The notes under the pieces were generated by a model. It did no database searches. It was not told the origin of the DNA and was given only the letters and a program-made list of their open reading frames with translations. The translations under genes were made by a program, and so were the position numbers. From positions 62,001 to 126,000 of the forward strand of contig WIXG01000033.1 of assembly GCA_009869945.1 (NCBI GenBank): a stretch of 64,000 nt of DNA, in the 5' to 3' direction. Positions 30,660-43,400 of this stretch are shown in pieces; the first letter of the stretch is position 1; each line of letters opens with the position of its first letter. Source of the stretch: Mesaphorura yosii. Its lineage: Eukaryota; Arthropoda; Collembola; Poduromorpha; Tullbergiidae.

Positions 30660-31556
30660 ATGCTACCAACCGACTTGAGAATAGCCGTAGTTTGTTCGAG
30701 TAACATGAACCGAAGCATGGAAGCTCATGCATTTCTAAGCAAGAAAGGATTCAACGTTGAATCGTTCGGAACTGGTGAAAAGGTTAGTTAGAAGTTAGAA
30801 CGGCTGCTAAGAAACCAACCAATTATTATTGTCCTCATTGCACAGCAAGATAGTAATTGTGTTCGTCCTTTTCAGGTAAAACTGCCTGGACCGGCGCCTG
30901 ACAGGCCAAATGTGTACGAATTTGGTACAACCTATGACTACATTTATCAGGACTTGCTGGGAAAGGACAAGTCGTTGTAAGTATTCAACACAATACACTA
31001 ATTCATTGAATTACATGACCTTGGCTCAGGATAAAGTGGGTGAACTGACTCACTTCAATTTGCAGATATACTCAGAATGGATTGTTGCACATGGTAGATC
31101 GAAATCGAAGACTGAAACCCAAGCCCGAAAAATTCCAACTGGCCACTGCAAAATTTGACTTGATTATTACCGCAGAGGAGCGTGTGTACGATCAAGTTGT
31201 AGAATGTAAGTAAACAAAAAACTCTACTCATTAAGTAGAGGAGACAGACATTCGTGTATTCTTGATACAGATTTCATGGAGTCCAGAATGCCTGAAGAAA
31301 ATAATCCTGTCCACGTTATAAATATTGACATTCAAGATAACCATGAAGAGGCCACAATCGGCGCGTTTTTAATATGGGAATTGGTAAATACGGTGAGTGA
31401 ATCGAGTAGAGATACATATTTTGAACTTTAATAGAAGCGATTTCGTGATTTCAGCTGTCCGGAGCGGATGACCTTGACAATGAAATTGATGAATTACTTC
31501 TGGACTTTGAAGCCAAGTCTCAGAAGAATGTGCTCCATTGTATTCTGTTTTATTAG
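30660..31556 (+). CDS. Ssu72: RNA polymerase II CTD phosphatase SSU72
   Basis: Five exons: 30660-30782, 30876-30976, 31066-31205, 31271-31392 and 31455-31556, all in frame; about 195 residues, the usual family length. The N-terminus holds the low-molecular-weight phosphatase signature C-x5-R-S ([14 protein letters not shown]). Family blocks follow: [65 protein letters not shown] and [17 protein letters not shown]72 dephosphorylates Ser5 (and Ser7) of the polymerase II CTD and works with the cleavage/polyadenylation complex in the nucleus. The AATAAA at 31646-31651 probably ends the transcript. The gene is convergent with LSG1. Confidence 0.95.
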
Positions 31557-31614
31557 AATCGCATTCGTTGGAAATTGTCAACTTTGTACCTCATTTTGTA
31601 ATTATCGTTGAACT

Positions 31615-31651
31615 TTTATTTAACGTACGCAAAAGACAAGGCTTAAATAAA
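31615..31651. terminator. Interleaved poly(A) signals of SSU72 (+) and LSG1 (-)
   Basis: AATAAA on the + strand (31646-31651) and AATAAA on the - strand (TTTATT at 31615-31620) cross over between stop codons only about 120 nt apart. Cleavage 10-30 nt past each signal would make the two mRNAs complementary at their 3' ends. Confidence 0.6.
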
Positions 31652-31677
31652 CTGCCGTCATAATGGCAGATAACTGA

Positions 31678-33972
31678 TTATTCAACATCTAAATGGCGAT
31701 ACACCCGACGAAGTTTTTCCCGCTTATTCCGATTGTTATGCTTTCGCCATGGTTTGTCGGTCAATCCGGTGCTGTGAAATAAGAACATGATCATGATCAA
31801 TCAGTGCTACACAATTTCGTTGAGGAGTACAATGGATCTTGAATTCTACCTGGATGATGAGGCGGAAGACAATCCTGATGCGACTTGCTGGCGTCCTTTA
31901 ACATGGACACCTGACGTATTTGGAGCGAAAAATTGCTGGTCTAATTTCCCTTCCTGCGAGGCTTTCGGATGGGATGGGAGCTGTGTGCAAATGCAAATGA
32001 AGTCGTGTGTACATGCAATCATTTTCACAAGAGCAAGGTTTTGGTTTATTACCTTGAACAATTTGCTCTGCTCCTCATTTGATGAAAAGTGGACTTCCTT
32101 CTTCGTATCCCCAGAAATAAACGTCTTGATCAAATGCTCGTTCAATGACGTAGGCTGAAATTTGTCTTGTGGTACGTTGGGCGGAGCGTGATTGTACAGA
32201 AGCTTCCCGTTCACATAATCTTTGAGCATGATCCTCGCAGCTCTGGAATTGTCGGGTAAACCACGGACAGTCATAAATCCTCGAATTGCTGCAATCAAAC
32301 AGATATCGCTTTGTATAGGTTCTACAATTTGAGTAACGGAGCAACAATTCACATCTGTCGGACGCTCACCTGCGTAAGAACTCATGAGATCATCGTGGTC
32401 GAAGTTTTCTGGAAGCGTAATTCCATATTTGAATTGGAAGACTGGGCGTGGAAATCTTTTCGCAAGCAACGCCATTGACTGATTGTATTCGGTTAGCTGA
32501 TCTATTGGCAGGATTCCTCCCAGGACCATCTCGCCCTTCGACCCTCCGAATGCAGGCATCACAAGACCGGGACAGTCACAGAGTACTACCTTGTCCTCTA
32601 AGTAAAGTGTCTGTTCAAAGAAACAAAACGCGTGAATAAAATGGGAACTTTTTAATTCTCTCTAGCATTTGACGCAAGTAGAGCACCTGAAAATGTTTAG
32701 TTTTCCCGGGAGTTGATGATACGGAAGTTTTCTTTAAGGCCATAATAGAATTAATAGTTGAGCTCTTCCCTACCTGTAAATGTAAATATTGCAACACTTG
32801 ATTGATGTGAAAAGGTATGAAAATCATCCTTTATGGCTTACATTCGGATACCCCACAAGGCCGATATTGAATTCTTCTTCGTCCATGAGAGGTTCCTTCT
32901 GGAATGATTTCAAGTATTTAATGAGCTGTTCGCGATTCAAGACCTTGACATCTTCCGTGTTCAAATTTATTTCTTCATCAGAATCTTCCGATGAACTCTC
33001 TTGGCCCTCATCCTCATCATGATCAGATTCTTCAGACTCATCACCTTCCGAGTCCTCTTCTGACTCTTCCTCGTCTCCTTCCTCAATTTCTTCCTTTGCA
33101 AACGAGGTTTTCGCTGCTTCAGCGGAATAGAATGCATGAGGTAAACTAATAGACTTGAAATACTCCGACCAAAGTTTCCGTTGGTTATCAGTTAGAAAAT
33201 CAGCCTTATTGATTAGAAGTACCGGAACTTTTCCAAGCTCTTTGACATAATTCTCCAAATCTTCACACCTGAAAATTATTAAACATGGGTTGAGCAGGTT
33301 GTCTAATATTACCTCGACTCGAACAAGTAAATGTTAACTTTAAGCACTTTAGGGTCATATACCTGTACATCAGCGGGTTTCGAGCATCAACAATCTGTAC
33401 TACAATATCTGCTCTCTCAACCACTCTCCATAGTTGTTTCCAAACCTCAACGTTCCTTTCAAAGGGCGTGATTCCATCCTTATCTTGCAACTGTGCCATG
33501 TGCCTCCTCCAATTCAAAAACGCTTCGTTCTCGAGTTCATTTAGTTCTTCAGCACTCATTTCTGTCGTCCATTTTGGTCTTCGAGGGACACTAACCATTT
33601 TCTTCTCGGCGTCGGTTAAATAATTACCCAAATCATCATCTGTAGTGTTGGCTGTCGACAGTGAGACAAACTTGATATTTAACTTCTCTGCCGTAAAGTC
33701 CTTTGCTGCTAATGCTGCGGTTGCAATAAACTCTTCGTAAGACGATTCTTCAGTAACTGACTTGAGGATTTTGGTTTGATCTTCTGGAGCACCGTCATAT
33801 GCATGATGATGGTCCTACAAATCGTTGCAATTTTGATTAACTACAGCATTTTCCGCCGCCAACCACCCGAACCCGGACTTACCTCTTTCTTGCTGGCGTC
33901 CCATCCTGATCGGTTCTTCTTAACCAGTGATTTTCCTAAGCTTGCGTTCTGTGTTTTTCGTGTGCGGCCCAT
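31678..33972 (-). CDS. Lsg1: Large-subunit GTPase 1 (60S ribosome export/NMD3 release)
   Basis: Exons: 33972-33883, 33814-33363, 33268-32842, 32773-32687, 32610-32370, 32288-32053, 31980-31850 and 31771-31678. The order of GTPase motifs is circularly permuted as in the YlqF/LSG1 family. G4 (INKAD) precedes G1 (GYPN-VGKSS, split by an intron at 32842/32773), then the G3 region (DCPGLV). The N-terminus (MGRTRKTQNASLGKSLVKK) and C-terminus (GLTDKPWRKHNNRNKREK, then LRRVYRHLD) are diagnostic of LSG1. An acidic Glu/Asp/Ser insert (about 33000-33110) lies between motifs, also a family trait. LSG1 is cytoplasmic and releases NMD3 from pre-60S subunits. The intron at 32369-32289 is in-frame and open when retained. 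Confidence 0.93.
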
Positions 33973-34477
33973 TGTGATTGTGAATCACACCACAAATAAT
34001 GCAAGTGCCTCAGTGATAATATGATTGATAACTGATTTTGCCTGGAGTTACAGGTTTCGATTTTTGTCCGCGCTGCTTTATGACACCCAGTTCCCCACAT
34101 ACGCAAGAACAGTTGAAAAAACAAGAAAACTGTTCTATTAGACAGCGATGTACTAGTGGCTTGAAGTAGAATATTACTATTGCAATTTGCACAACGTGGT
34201 CGCGAAATCCACAACTTGAGTTTACTTTCAAATTCCAAGAGCCAAGGAACTCGGCTATAATGCAACAAAGAGCAGTAGGTAAGACACAATAGGCGAGAGA
34301 ACTTTAGCTAAAACTACAACAGTGATTTATGCATTGATTTATTAACACAACTAAATTACAACGCTTGATTTCAACAGAAGGCAACGTTACACATCGTGAT
34401 CGTGTGGAGAATTAGAACCAGACTTTTGACCAGACCAGAGACCCACGCCCATTCTCACTGCTTCCGCTGAGATTGGA

Positions 34478-35055
34478 TTACATTTGAATTCTTACTGGAA
34501 ACACCGAGAAAGCTGGCGTTAGACTATCGTCATTGTCCAGATATCCGGCCATTTCCTGCGGCAAAACAGCACCTTCATCGACGCCCGTACACGGTCGGCA
34601 CATGCAGTCGACCGGAGCCTTCGTCACAACCTTGTGACTTTTCGATCCCGGCGCTTTTGGGCAAGACAGAGTGACAGTGGCCTCCCGTTCTCCGCTTTCT
34701 TGGCAGCACATGCAGGACCGCTCGATTTGCCACATTTTTGACGCTGAAACCTGAAACATAAAGTGGAAGTGTGATAACCCGATTAATACGGGACGCCGGT
34801 CTGATGCTCACTTACTTGAACGTACGAAGTGCATTTCCCAACGCACGCAAATGACGGTATCGTCATTGAATTACAGCCAGGTGCCTGCAGCACGTGAAAG
34901 ACTGGAGTTAGTCGACATTCTTCCGGTGCCACTTCGATGTAAGTCAACGAAAGGATCAGCTGACAGGCCAAAATTGCTAGCAACAAGTGAATCAGTGCAC
35001 CGCGCGCGTGCCGGTGTTGGCGGCAGCCATGTACAGCCTTGGAAGCCATCTTCAT
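34478..35055 (-). CDS. Burs: Bursicon alpha subunit (cystine-knot tanning hormone)
   Basis: Two exons: 35055-34816 and 34750-34478. A hydrophobic signal sequence (ALIHLLLAILACQLILSLTY) precedes the cystine-knot domain. The domain reads ECRLTPVFHVLQAPGC, IPSFACVGKCTSYVQ, then SKMWQIERSCMCCQESGERE and KAPVDCMCRPC. All 11 Cys expected of arthropod bursicon alpha are present. The intron falls at VQ/VS. Bursicon alpha pairs with Pburs, acts through the LGR2 (rickets) receptor and drives cuticle tanning and wing or cuticle maturation after moulting. The beta subunit gene is not in this window. The last five residues read across a good donor sequence (CCA/GTAAGA), so an alternative C-terminus from another exon is possible. 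Confidence 0.95.
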
Positions 35056-35290
35056 TGAGTTGTCTAGACGTGGCAGCCTGCACTTTTCTACTGACTTGCT
35101 TGTGTCTGAGTTCTGCAGACTTTAAAGACCTATCTGCTTGCCACTACTGTTAAAACAGTCCCGTCATCCAGCTAATGCCTTTCAGTCATTAAATCAAACG
35201 ACACAAAATGCATAAACTCCCCGTGGACATCCATTACGAGTGATGTTATGTGATACAGAGAAAATAGAGCAATATGTGAGCTGTAGCCAA

Positions 35291-35296
35291 TTTATT
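35291..35296 (-). terminator. Poly(A) signal after the dynein tail
   Basis: AATAAA on the - strand lies 46 nt beyond the TAA of the tail frame, which supports a genuine transcript end before the motor-coding region. Confidence 0.55.
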
Positions 35297-35341
35297 TCGT
35301 GTTCATTGCAAACATACGCACATCTTTACATTACATTGTTT

Positions 35342-38300
35342 TTAGAAAGTCGATTGACGATAATCATTAAGGTCCTGGTCGTGATCTAGTGGACCTTTCG
35401 CTCCAGTGAGTGATTCAGTTACTAAAGGCTTCATAGTGAAGTCTTCAACTTACTTTGTAGCTCTTTGAAAGCTGGCCATCCTTTCAGTGCTTCTGGCAAA
35501 CTTTTAGCTCGCTTCCGGAATCGCTCCAAGTCAGCCTTGATTCTTTCTTCATCGTGAGAAGGTTTCTCAGCGTATTCAGTCATCTGTAAAAACCGTAATA
35601 AAGCATAGAAATCGTAACCAACTAAGCCCAGTCCTTTCTACATACCCAGCGAATCACATCGTTGTATAACCCGTAAAGTTTTTGCAAAAGAGTCAGCTCC
35701 TTTTGCAAACGCATGAGATCCGGATAACGAGACTGAGGAAGACCGAACAGTTTCTCGCCAGCATTGCACAACTTGTATCGCTCTTTCAACTGGTCGAATT
35801 CGTCTTGGAAAATGATGAGTCGATCAGAAGCGTAGTCTGGTGATATCCCTACAATTTAGCCACCATGTTTTTCATTTCTGAAGTCCTGCACTCTGCACTG
35901 TGATCCATTCTAATTGTTCCAAATTACCAATGAGCGTTTGGCTTACCTTCTACTGCAGGCCCACCAGTTTTGTATTTGTTCACGTACAGTTTCAAATCAC
36001 TTCGGAACTTGGCCACAGACTCGGTTAATTTCTTCCTGTTCACGTCTTGGACATCCCAGATTTTGTTCTGCACATCCAGCGCCTTTGCTTGCATCTCGTT
36101 CCAGTTGTATCTTAAAGTGTCAACACGAGCCTGTTCTTCGGTTCCAATTTTATGACGTTGAAGTACCAGAAAATTGTAGATTTCTTCAATTGGCCCTACA
36201 TGGACGAAATTTACGAAATGATTATAATTACATGCACGTATTGTGGTATTTAACTTGGTTTCAAGTTTACCGAGCATCAACTCTTGTTCTGTGAACTTGT
36301 CGCGGATTTTCTCTAGCACATTCATGACGAAGTAAATGTCATTCTGAAAAGTTACGAATTCATGTCCTTAGCTCACCTAAAAGTGTCTAAATGTATAGTA
36401 TCGACAGATTAATTAATGTACCATATCTTTAATTGGAGTGTTCAGGTCTTTGATGCTATCCTCCACGAATCTCGCAATGTTTGCAGCTTTCACCTGATAA
36501 TCTTCCTGAAGAAGTGTGCACAAAATTTTCCCCCATTCTTTTATTTCAAGAGTGAACCCCAATTTCAGTTCTTTGGTTGTCAGATCCAGTGGACCAACCC
36601 GATACGTTGGTGGCAAATTGTTGATTTCCGTGTCCAAGGCTGCGTATTCCCGCATTAATGCCTCAATCTCAGTTATGCAAAGATCTTGTTCCAGCTTCTT
36701 CTTGATTTCACTGGTTCTCTCGTCACCCCACAAGTACGCGTAATTCATTGACTTCTTAACCACTTCCTGAAGTCGAGGCTTGGCTTGAAGAACCACGGAC
36801 TGCATCAGCAAAACCATCTTGCTAATGTCTTTGTAGTCAATCACACTCTTGAAGACGTTCTTCAGCTTCTCATTCAGATTTTTCATCTGCGCCGTTGCGC
36901 GGACTGTGGAAATTAAAAATAGTTGCTGCTCATTAACCATTCTTATCTGCGTACCCATCCTGTACTTACGCATTTGTTCTTCCGGTAGCAGTCTTTCATA
37001 AGTGGTCAGTTGCCCTGCTTCTTTGGCGTCCTTAATCGGATCTTTGTAAACTGTGTCGCCTTTCTCTTCCTCCGACGCGTCGAAAGAAGATCGTCGTACT
37101 TGTCCCCAGAAGACAACGTGCTTGAGCACATCGATGACAATTTGCACGCCTGTCTTCAAGTACAGTTGAATTTCTTCCAGCGGAGGTTTGACTTGGACGG
37201 TGGGGATGGCGAGAACCAAGTCTACAGTGCAAAATCGCATGAAGATAAAAAGCGTGCCGCACCAGAGCTCAGACACTTGTTTTCTGTTCCCTGAACCTTA
37301 CCCGCTTTGAACAATGGCACTCGATTTTCTAGAGCTTTCCGCTGCTTTCGCTTTGAGACTTGAGGCTCTTCAGTTCGCTTTCGAATAATGTCCAAAGAGA
37401 TTCTGGCCGTCTTTTGCAGTGCTTCAATGAATTTTTGAGAGTAAATCATAAACACCTGCACATCGTGTCAGAGAATTCAGTTTTATTTTAGCTAAGCAGT
37501 CATTTTAAATTATTTGGACGAATTCTCACATGTCGGCACTCCTCATGAAGATGTATCAACTCCTCTTTTTGAGAAGGACTAAGGGTAGCAACCATCTGAC
37601 CCAGTCCAGAAGTTAGTCGGCGCTTGTCTTGCCCTTGACCAGGATCTGGAAATAAACGGTCGATTCACAGGCAATGTGGCAGCTGAATCAACAAATGTCT
37701 TAAGTTTACGTTCAAACAATGAATCATTCAGCCAAGAGTAAACCAAGTCAGATGGTATTTCTGAGTGTGTGGCCGTAAGCAAAGTGTTGATGAGTTGGAT
37801 AACTGCCGATTCGCATGCTCGAGACTTGTACTCCAAATCCTTTGAAACTATCGAAGCGTACAACTTGATCTTCTCCATAAACTCAGTCATTGTCATCGGA
37901 TCTTCGGGCAGGTCACACATTAGAGTGTGGCTAATATCATTCAGGAACTGAGTGAGTTGTATAGAGGCGATGTCGTTGATTTTCAGGGTCATCGTTTCAA
38001 ATTTGTTCAAATTCTCCTGGATAAACTTCAAGTACTCTTCACACTTGAAAGAAGTCCAGTTAATGGTGTAAACTCCAGGCATGAATGCTTTCTTAACATT
38101 TTTTAGCAGCGGTCGGATCAGCAGTATCAAATCGTTGGGAACCTTTTGTCTCATCAAGTTAAACTTATCCAAGAGAAACTTCATCTGCTCGTATGTTTGG
38201 AACAATTTCTCTTGCTTGTGGTAAACGACCTTCAGTGTGAAAAGAAGTCGAGAAGAAGTTCGAAGTTCCTGTTAGTCACAGAAACGTCAACCGTAAGTTC

Positions 38301-40487
38301 TCACCTGCGCAATTTCTGGGACTTCCAGCTCCAACTTTCTCAGAACTTCTGTTTCCTCGATAATTTGTCTGAAGAATGGATCAAAATTTAGCACCAATTC
38401 TTGCCTAATTGTCGGCTTCATGATGAGCAACGGTGCTTCTAGCGAATCGTAAATTGCCGGACACTGTTTGCAGAACGCGTCGTGAAACAGAACTTCGTAA
38501 AGGATTAGCTTCTTTGACAATGCGTTGTAAGCTTTGATAATTGATTTGGCTTCATCCTTCTCTAAACATTTTGTGTGCTTCTGAAAGCACAGCATTGGCC
38601 TCTCGAGACGCCTAAGAATCAAGTTGTGAATTAAATTAACAATGATCGATAAACTTTAAGACTTTGACTTCGTCTTCCTCATTTTACCTGTACAAATGTC
38701 TTGACCAGGCTATCTTTCCACAAAACGGTGGAAATCCGCGAGGTATTGGAGTTTCATTCCTCTCGGCCTCATAAATATTGTTGAGCAAAGTAATTTCATT
38801 GTTGTAAAACTGGAAGAGGTACCACTGCTTTTCCTCTATGTTCAAGCATCTATTTCGCAGGTTTTTGAATCTCTCCAGGAGCTGGAGGCCATGTATCGCT
38901 GTGGGACAGTTCTCGATTTCTGTATCCATAAATTCCTCCAAGCTCGTCTGAATTTCGTCCAACGTAATGCGGATGTTTTCAAAGTCGTTGTCAAAATCTG
39001 GGTGCCGAAATTCTAATGGGTCGTAATCCTTTTCCTGGATCTGCTTAGACAAGTTGTTCAGACGGTCGGAGATGACTTCAAGACCGTCAATGTGTGACAG
39101 ATGGACAAACTTGTACATGTCAAAAATCTCAACGAGCTGGATAATCTGTGAATTTATGCCAACTATTGAGTTCATAACACATGCAGAATTCATGCTTGAT
39201 AGTTGTCGTCCATTTACTTACCTTTTTCAGCCGCTCACAAAATTGGTCAAACCTTCCAAAGATGTGGTTGACTGAGAAGTCGAATCTCCGTCCTTCCGGA
39301 TTATTTTCCAGCTCGAGCTTAGTGGTTTCATAACTTCCTCTGTAAGTCGCGTAGAGTTCCAAGCATTTCTAAAGAAGGCGACTGGTTTTTTAGACAATTT
39401 TTAACATCAGGCGTATCGTCATAATTGTCATAAGTGTATTGAATCGAGTATGGAGTTCTAACGTTCAATTTTTCCACCATGACTCTTTTGTCTTGGTTCC
39501 AGACTGTTTCCTTTCCATCTTCAGTAAGATATTTGCGACACGCTTGTACCATTTGGTTACTTATCTAAATGAAGCATGTCATCTATCCATCTATCTTATA
39601 TCACCCACTGGCGAATCCCTTAATCTCTTGCTTTTTCTCACCTTGACCATGAGAGCCGTCACTTTCTCAGTCGTATTGTAATATCGCGACGTAGTATGAA
39701 TCGATTGAATGATGTACATCAAAGAGTTGATGTGTGGCAGCATGCTCAGTGGATCGTTTTGATAAAGCGGAGCGCAAAATGCCTCCAACGCGAACATGTA
39801 CCTCACAATGTCTTTGGCTTCATGAAATTCGTCAGTGACACGTCCGTCGACATCTTTCCATCGCTAATCAAGTCAGACAACTTGATGGGTCAACATGAGA
39901 CATAAAATTATCGCACGATTTTGTCTTACCCGCAGTACTCTTGATTTGGACTGAAGCAAACACTGGATAAAATTCATGTACTTGTCCATCTGAACTTGTT
40001 GAATGATGTCACACATTTTCGCCATGAGATTTATCCAGTACGCCAACTCAGCTAAGGGTTAAAAGCATCCATTCTTCGCAATTCAAGTTGAATTTCAGTC
40101 TTCAGAATGCTGCATACCGTTTGGTCCCATGTCATCGGTCTCCATCCTCGTTTGCTTGGACAATGCAAGCACCTTCTCAATACTCTTGCACCAAAGAATG
40201 ACAGCATGCTCGACTTTCGCAACAATTTCGGGGTTCTTGGATGATTCAAGCACCTCGTCCGCCGTCTTCAAATGAGTTTCGTACAGTTCAGTGATATCGC
40301 ATATTTTACTCAGATCGAGGCGACCAGTGATTTCATTTCTGCAGTCAGGAGCGTCTGGGGCGGGTTGCACAGCTGGTTGAGCCGCCGCAGGCGGGTCGGG
40401 AGTTTTGCCTTTGGTATGGGCATCTAGCATAGTGCGAAGCATTTGCTTCTGGTTCCTGTTTTCTGATAAATTATTCTTCAGTCCCAA
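35342..40487 (-). CDS. Axonemal dynein heavy chain, tail-only (DNAH5/8-like, no motor)
   Basis: A series of short-intron exons encodes about 1,350 residues of a dynein heavy-chain tail (DHC_N1 region). Examples are 40487-40118, 40051-39930, 39863-39642, 39564-39463, 39368-39222, 39145-38688 and others down to 35400. Family landmarks appear in order: VILWCKSIEKVL, ELAYWINLM, EAKDIVRYMFALEAF, APLYQNDP, SIHTTSRYYNTTEKVTAL, EGRRFDFSVNHIFGRFDQFC and FRSDLKLYVNKYKTGGPAVEG. The last full exon reaches KGWPAFKELQ, where the linker domain should begin. Either of two nearby acceptors then leads to the same frame, which closes at TAA (35342-35344). No AAA+ Walker motif occurs downstream on this strand, where bursicon starts at 35055. 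The N-terminal exon is also unclear: the frame is closed just above 40487, so a start exon is missing or lies upstream. It could be a truncated but expressed tail or a decaying duplicate. Confidence 0.8.
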
Positions 40488-43400
40488 GAAAGATGACTAT
40501 CAGCCCAATGTGTCAACTTGAGCACCTTACAGCACACAAATCTGAGGTTCTTATCGGCGTTCGTTGTCTATCATACACCTTCCTTGTAACCTTCATAGTG
40601 GCAACAGACCTACAACCAAATCCACGTGTAAATTGTGTGCGACATAAATCTTCATACGTCTTCGTGTGTTGTAGCCAAAGAAACACTCGTGTCTCTCCAG
40701 AATCGGCACAGATTTTTGGAGAGGAACGATTCTAACGATTGATCGTATCAAGATTGCTCTCTGGAAATTAGTCCAATGCATATGATATGAATAATCAAAC
40801 CATAATCTGGGTCTGGGCTTTGATTTCTTTTTAAATACTTCCTGTAAGGAAGATGAAACCAAAGTTTTCTGAAGGCGGATGTGCAATGTATATGATAAAT
40901 AGACCAATCTCTTTTGTTCCGGTCTAGCCTTTAGACTCGCAGCTGCAGTGCGTATTTTCAAGTAGGATGATCATTGTTCTGCTGTTTTTGTGCCGTTGTG
41001 GCTCCCTGTGCAATCATTTGAAACCCACGCCCACAATTGAAAACACTGCACGATTACGATGGCGTGCTGTTCATCATGGCTCATCTCCTCAAACAATAAC
41101 AATACAGATTAAATTATACGCAATTAGTCTTAAATGGGTTTAGCGCTTCACGCAGTTGAGTAAAACTTTCCCACAGCCCGTGTCGTAAATTGTTACTTTC
41201 GCATTAATAGCCAGCCGTAATTGTTTTATGACTCTCTCGGTCGTTGTGAAACGAATGAAATCTGCCGTTCTTAATGCTGGTTCTCGTCTCAGTCTTGGGA
41301 AAGAAGAATGCATAATAGCATTAGCATTAGCATAATTAATCCCCAGTCCAAGCCCAGTTTGGTCATCAACTCGCATACTCACATGCGAAGTTATGCAACT
41401 CAATTTGCAAATTTGCAACGCTCGTTCTCACCGTGGCATTCGTACTTGATTTATTGCTCTACTTGCGAGATTGAGATTCGTACTTCTGCGTTTATTAATC
41501 AAGTTCTCAAGTGGTTGGGTAAACTAGCATCAAGCATCAAGCATTGAACTTTTTGTCGACTGTGAGAACAGCAGGCTATCGTTTATCAATCAATATCATG
41601 TAAAATAACTAATACAAATGCTCACAATGCAACACAATTAACTAATTATGCATCACATTGCCAATTGCAATTGCATTAGCATTGGAATTTTATTGTGGTT
41701 GCGCGGCACAACTGAATATTTCATGAGTGGACACTAACCGACAGGAACTGACGAGATTTGTGTCAGTTGGCACGAGACGTCTCAAATCGTTTTCGTACGC
41801 ACTCATTTAGCAATTGGCAACCACATTTTCGCCATGTCGTTACAGAACGTTTAAGCCTGCCTGCCAAATTTTATGACAAAAAAAGGAAAGATGAATAAGT
41901 GCGCTTTGATTTTTTTTGAGTTCAAGTTTTGTATGAATGCTTAATAATTCGTATTTTCCGAGAATCAAGTTTTACTGCCGCTGCGCCACGAGGGTTAATA
42001 GTTAATTAAGGTCTGTGTTACATATTCAAGAAAAATTCTCAACACTTGAAGGCAGTACAGTGTTGAGTCTGCTGAGAACGGACATTGGACTTGTTATTGC
42101 TTGCACAACACAAAACTGAAGTTAATTCAATAAAAATCTGCATTTGCACTTTATGCCGTTCGCACGTCTTCGCCTCGAATAATTGTCCCCTCGGGTTCAC
42201 TCTTTCACTCATTCGCGATTGCGTCTGCGTCCCGCACTGGTTTTTTTTTTGCTAATCACACTGCAGTGCATTGCGCAGTGAGCGTAAATCGTGTTTAACA
42301 TTCGTTTAGTACGACAATAATTCCAATCATCGTCGTAAATCTTATCGACCCAGTTACTTTTATTATCTTGCTCGTACGTGCCAGTGAAGAAATGCAAAAT
42401 GCCAAGTCAGAGTAATAAAAGCATTCTTTAATTAACTTTCATGGCTCACTCTTGGCTTTTGATTATGAACATGACTCGAGAATGTGCAGTGTATCATGCA
42501 CGCCTGTTTGCCTGTGTGTGGTCGGTAATGGTCGGGCCTTTCTGATTATAAATTATTACGTGGCGGTAATCAGAAAGTGCGACGGGCAAAACGCAAAATT
42601 AATAATTAACCGCGTCATCATCAGCTCGCAACGCAGCCGCAGCTTGCGTCTTACATAATTAAATTGGCAAGTTTAATGGGAAAATGTTCGGTGAGATTAA
42701 ATACAGGTGCAAGTGTATTTTTAATTTAAGATTTTTCTCGGCCGCTGCCGTGCTGCTGGCATGAATGGCAATGGTAATGGGAATTGACAGCAAAATTACA
42801 GTTGGATTTTATTTCCTTTGATTCATGGCTCACGAGAAATTTTAATGCGCTGCACAGACGTCTTCTTGTCGCAATTCTTGCAGTCGCAGTTACATGTTAC
42901 ACGTTTGTTAATGAGAGAGATCTCAGTTAAGATGAGGCAGTAATTACAGTTTATTTTTCACGTGAGAACAATGCAAGACAGGAGTTTGTCCCAGTTATTC
43001 GGTCTTATCAGCGCACGCCTGCACGCGGCAGCCGCAACCGCTACTCGGGTTATGTAATTCTAATCGTAATGAGAATTCTGTTGAATTCCTTTTCAGTCAC
43101 ACCGCTCGTTCTTTTCCGCCGAAAGTAACTGAAAATAATCAAACCATTGCCTACGCATACGCAGAAAGTGGGACCAAACCGCACTTGCAATTGCAATTCC
43201 ACTGACAATGACAACGAACAAGTCATGTTCGATTAACAATGTAAAGTCCAAGAATGTAATGAATACTTGCACGACCAAGTGGACCAAGTAGCGATTGCCT
43301 AATTCATCACTCATTGTTAAATTACAGAAATTGAATACAAATTACGGTTAATTTATCGTAACCTTGTCCCTTTCCTTTGCACAGCGCAGCAGAAGGTATG

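Noticed and set aside
40593..40961. 122-codon - strand frame above the dynein gene, considered as its N-terminal exon
   Set aside because: No dynein similarity and no in-phase donor that joins it convincingly to 40487. Kept out of the model.
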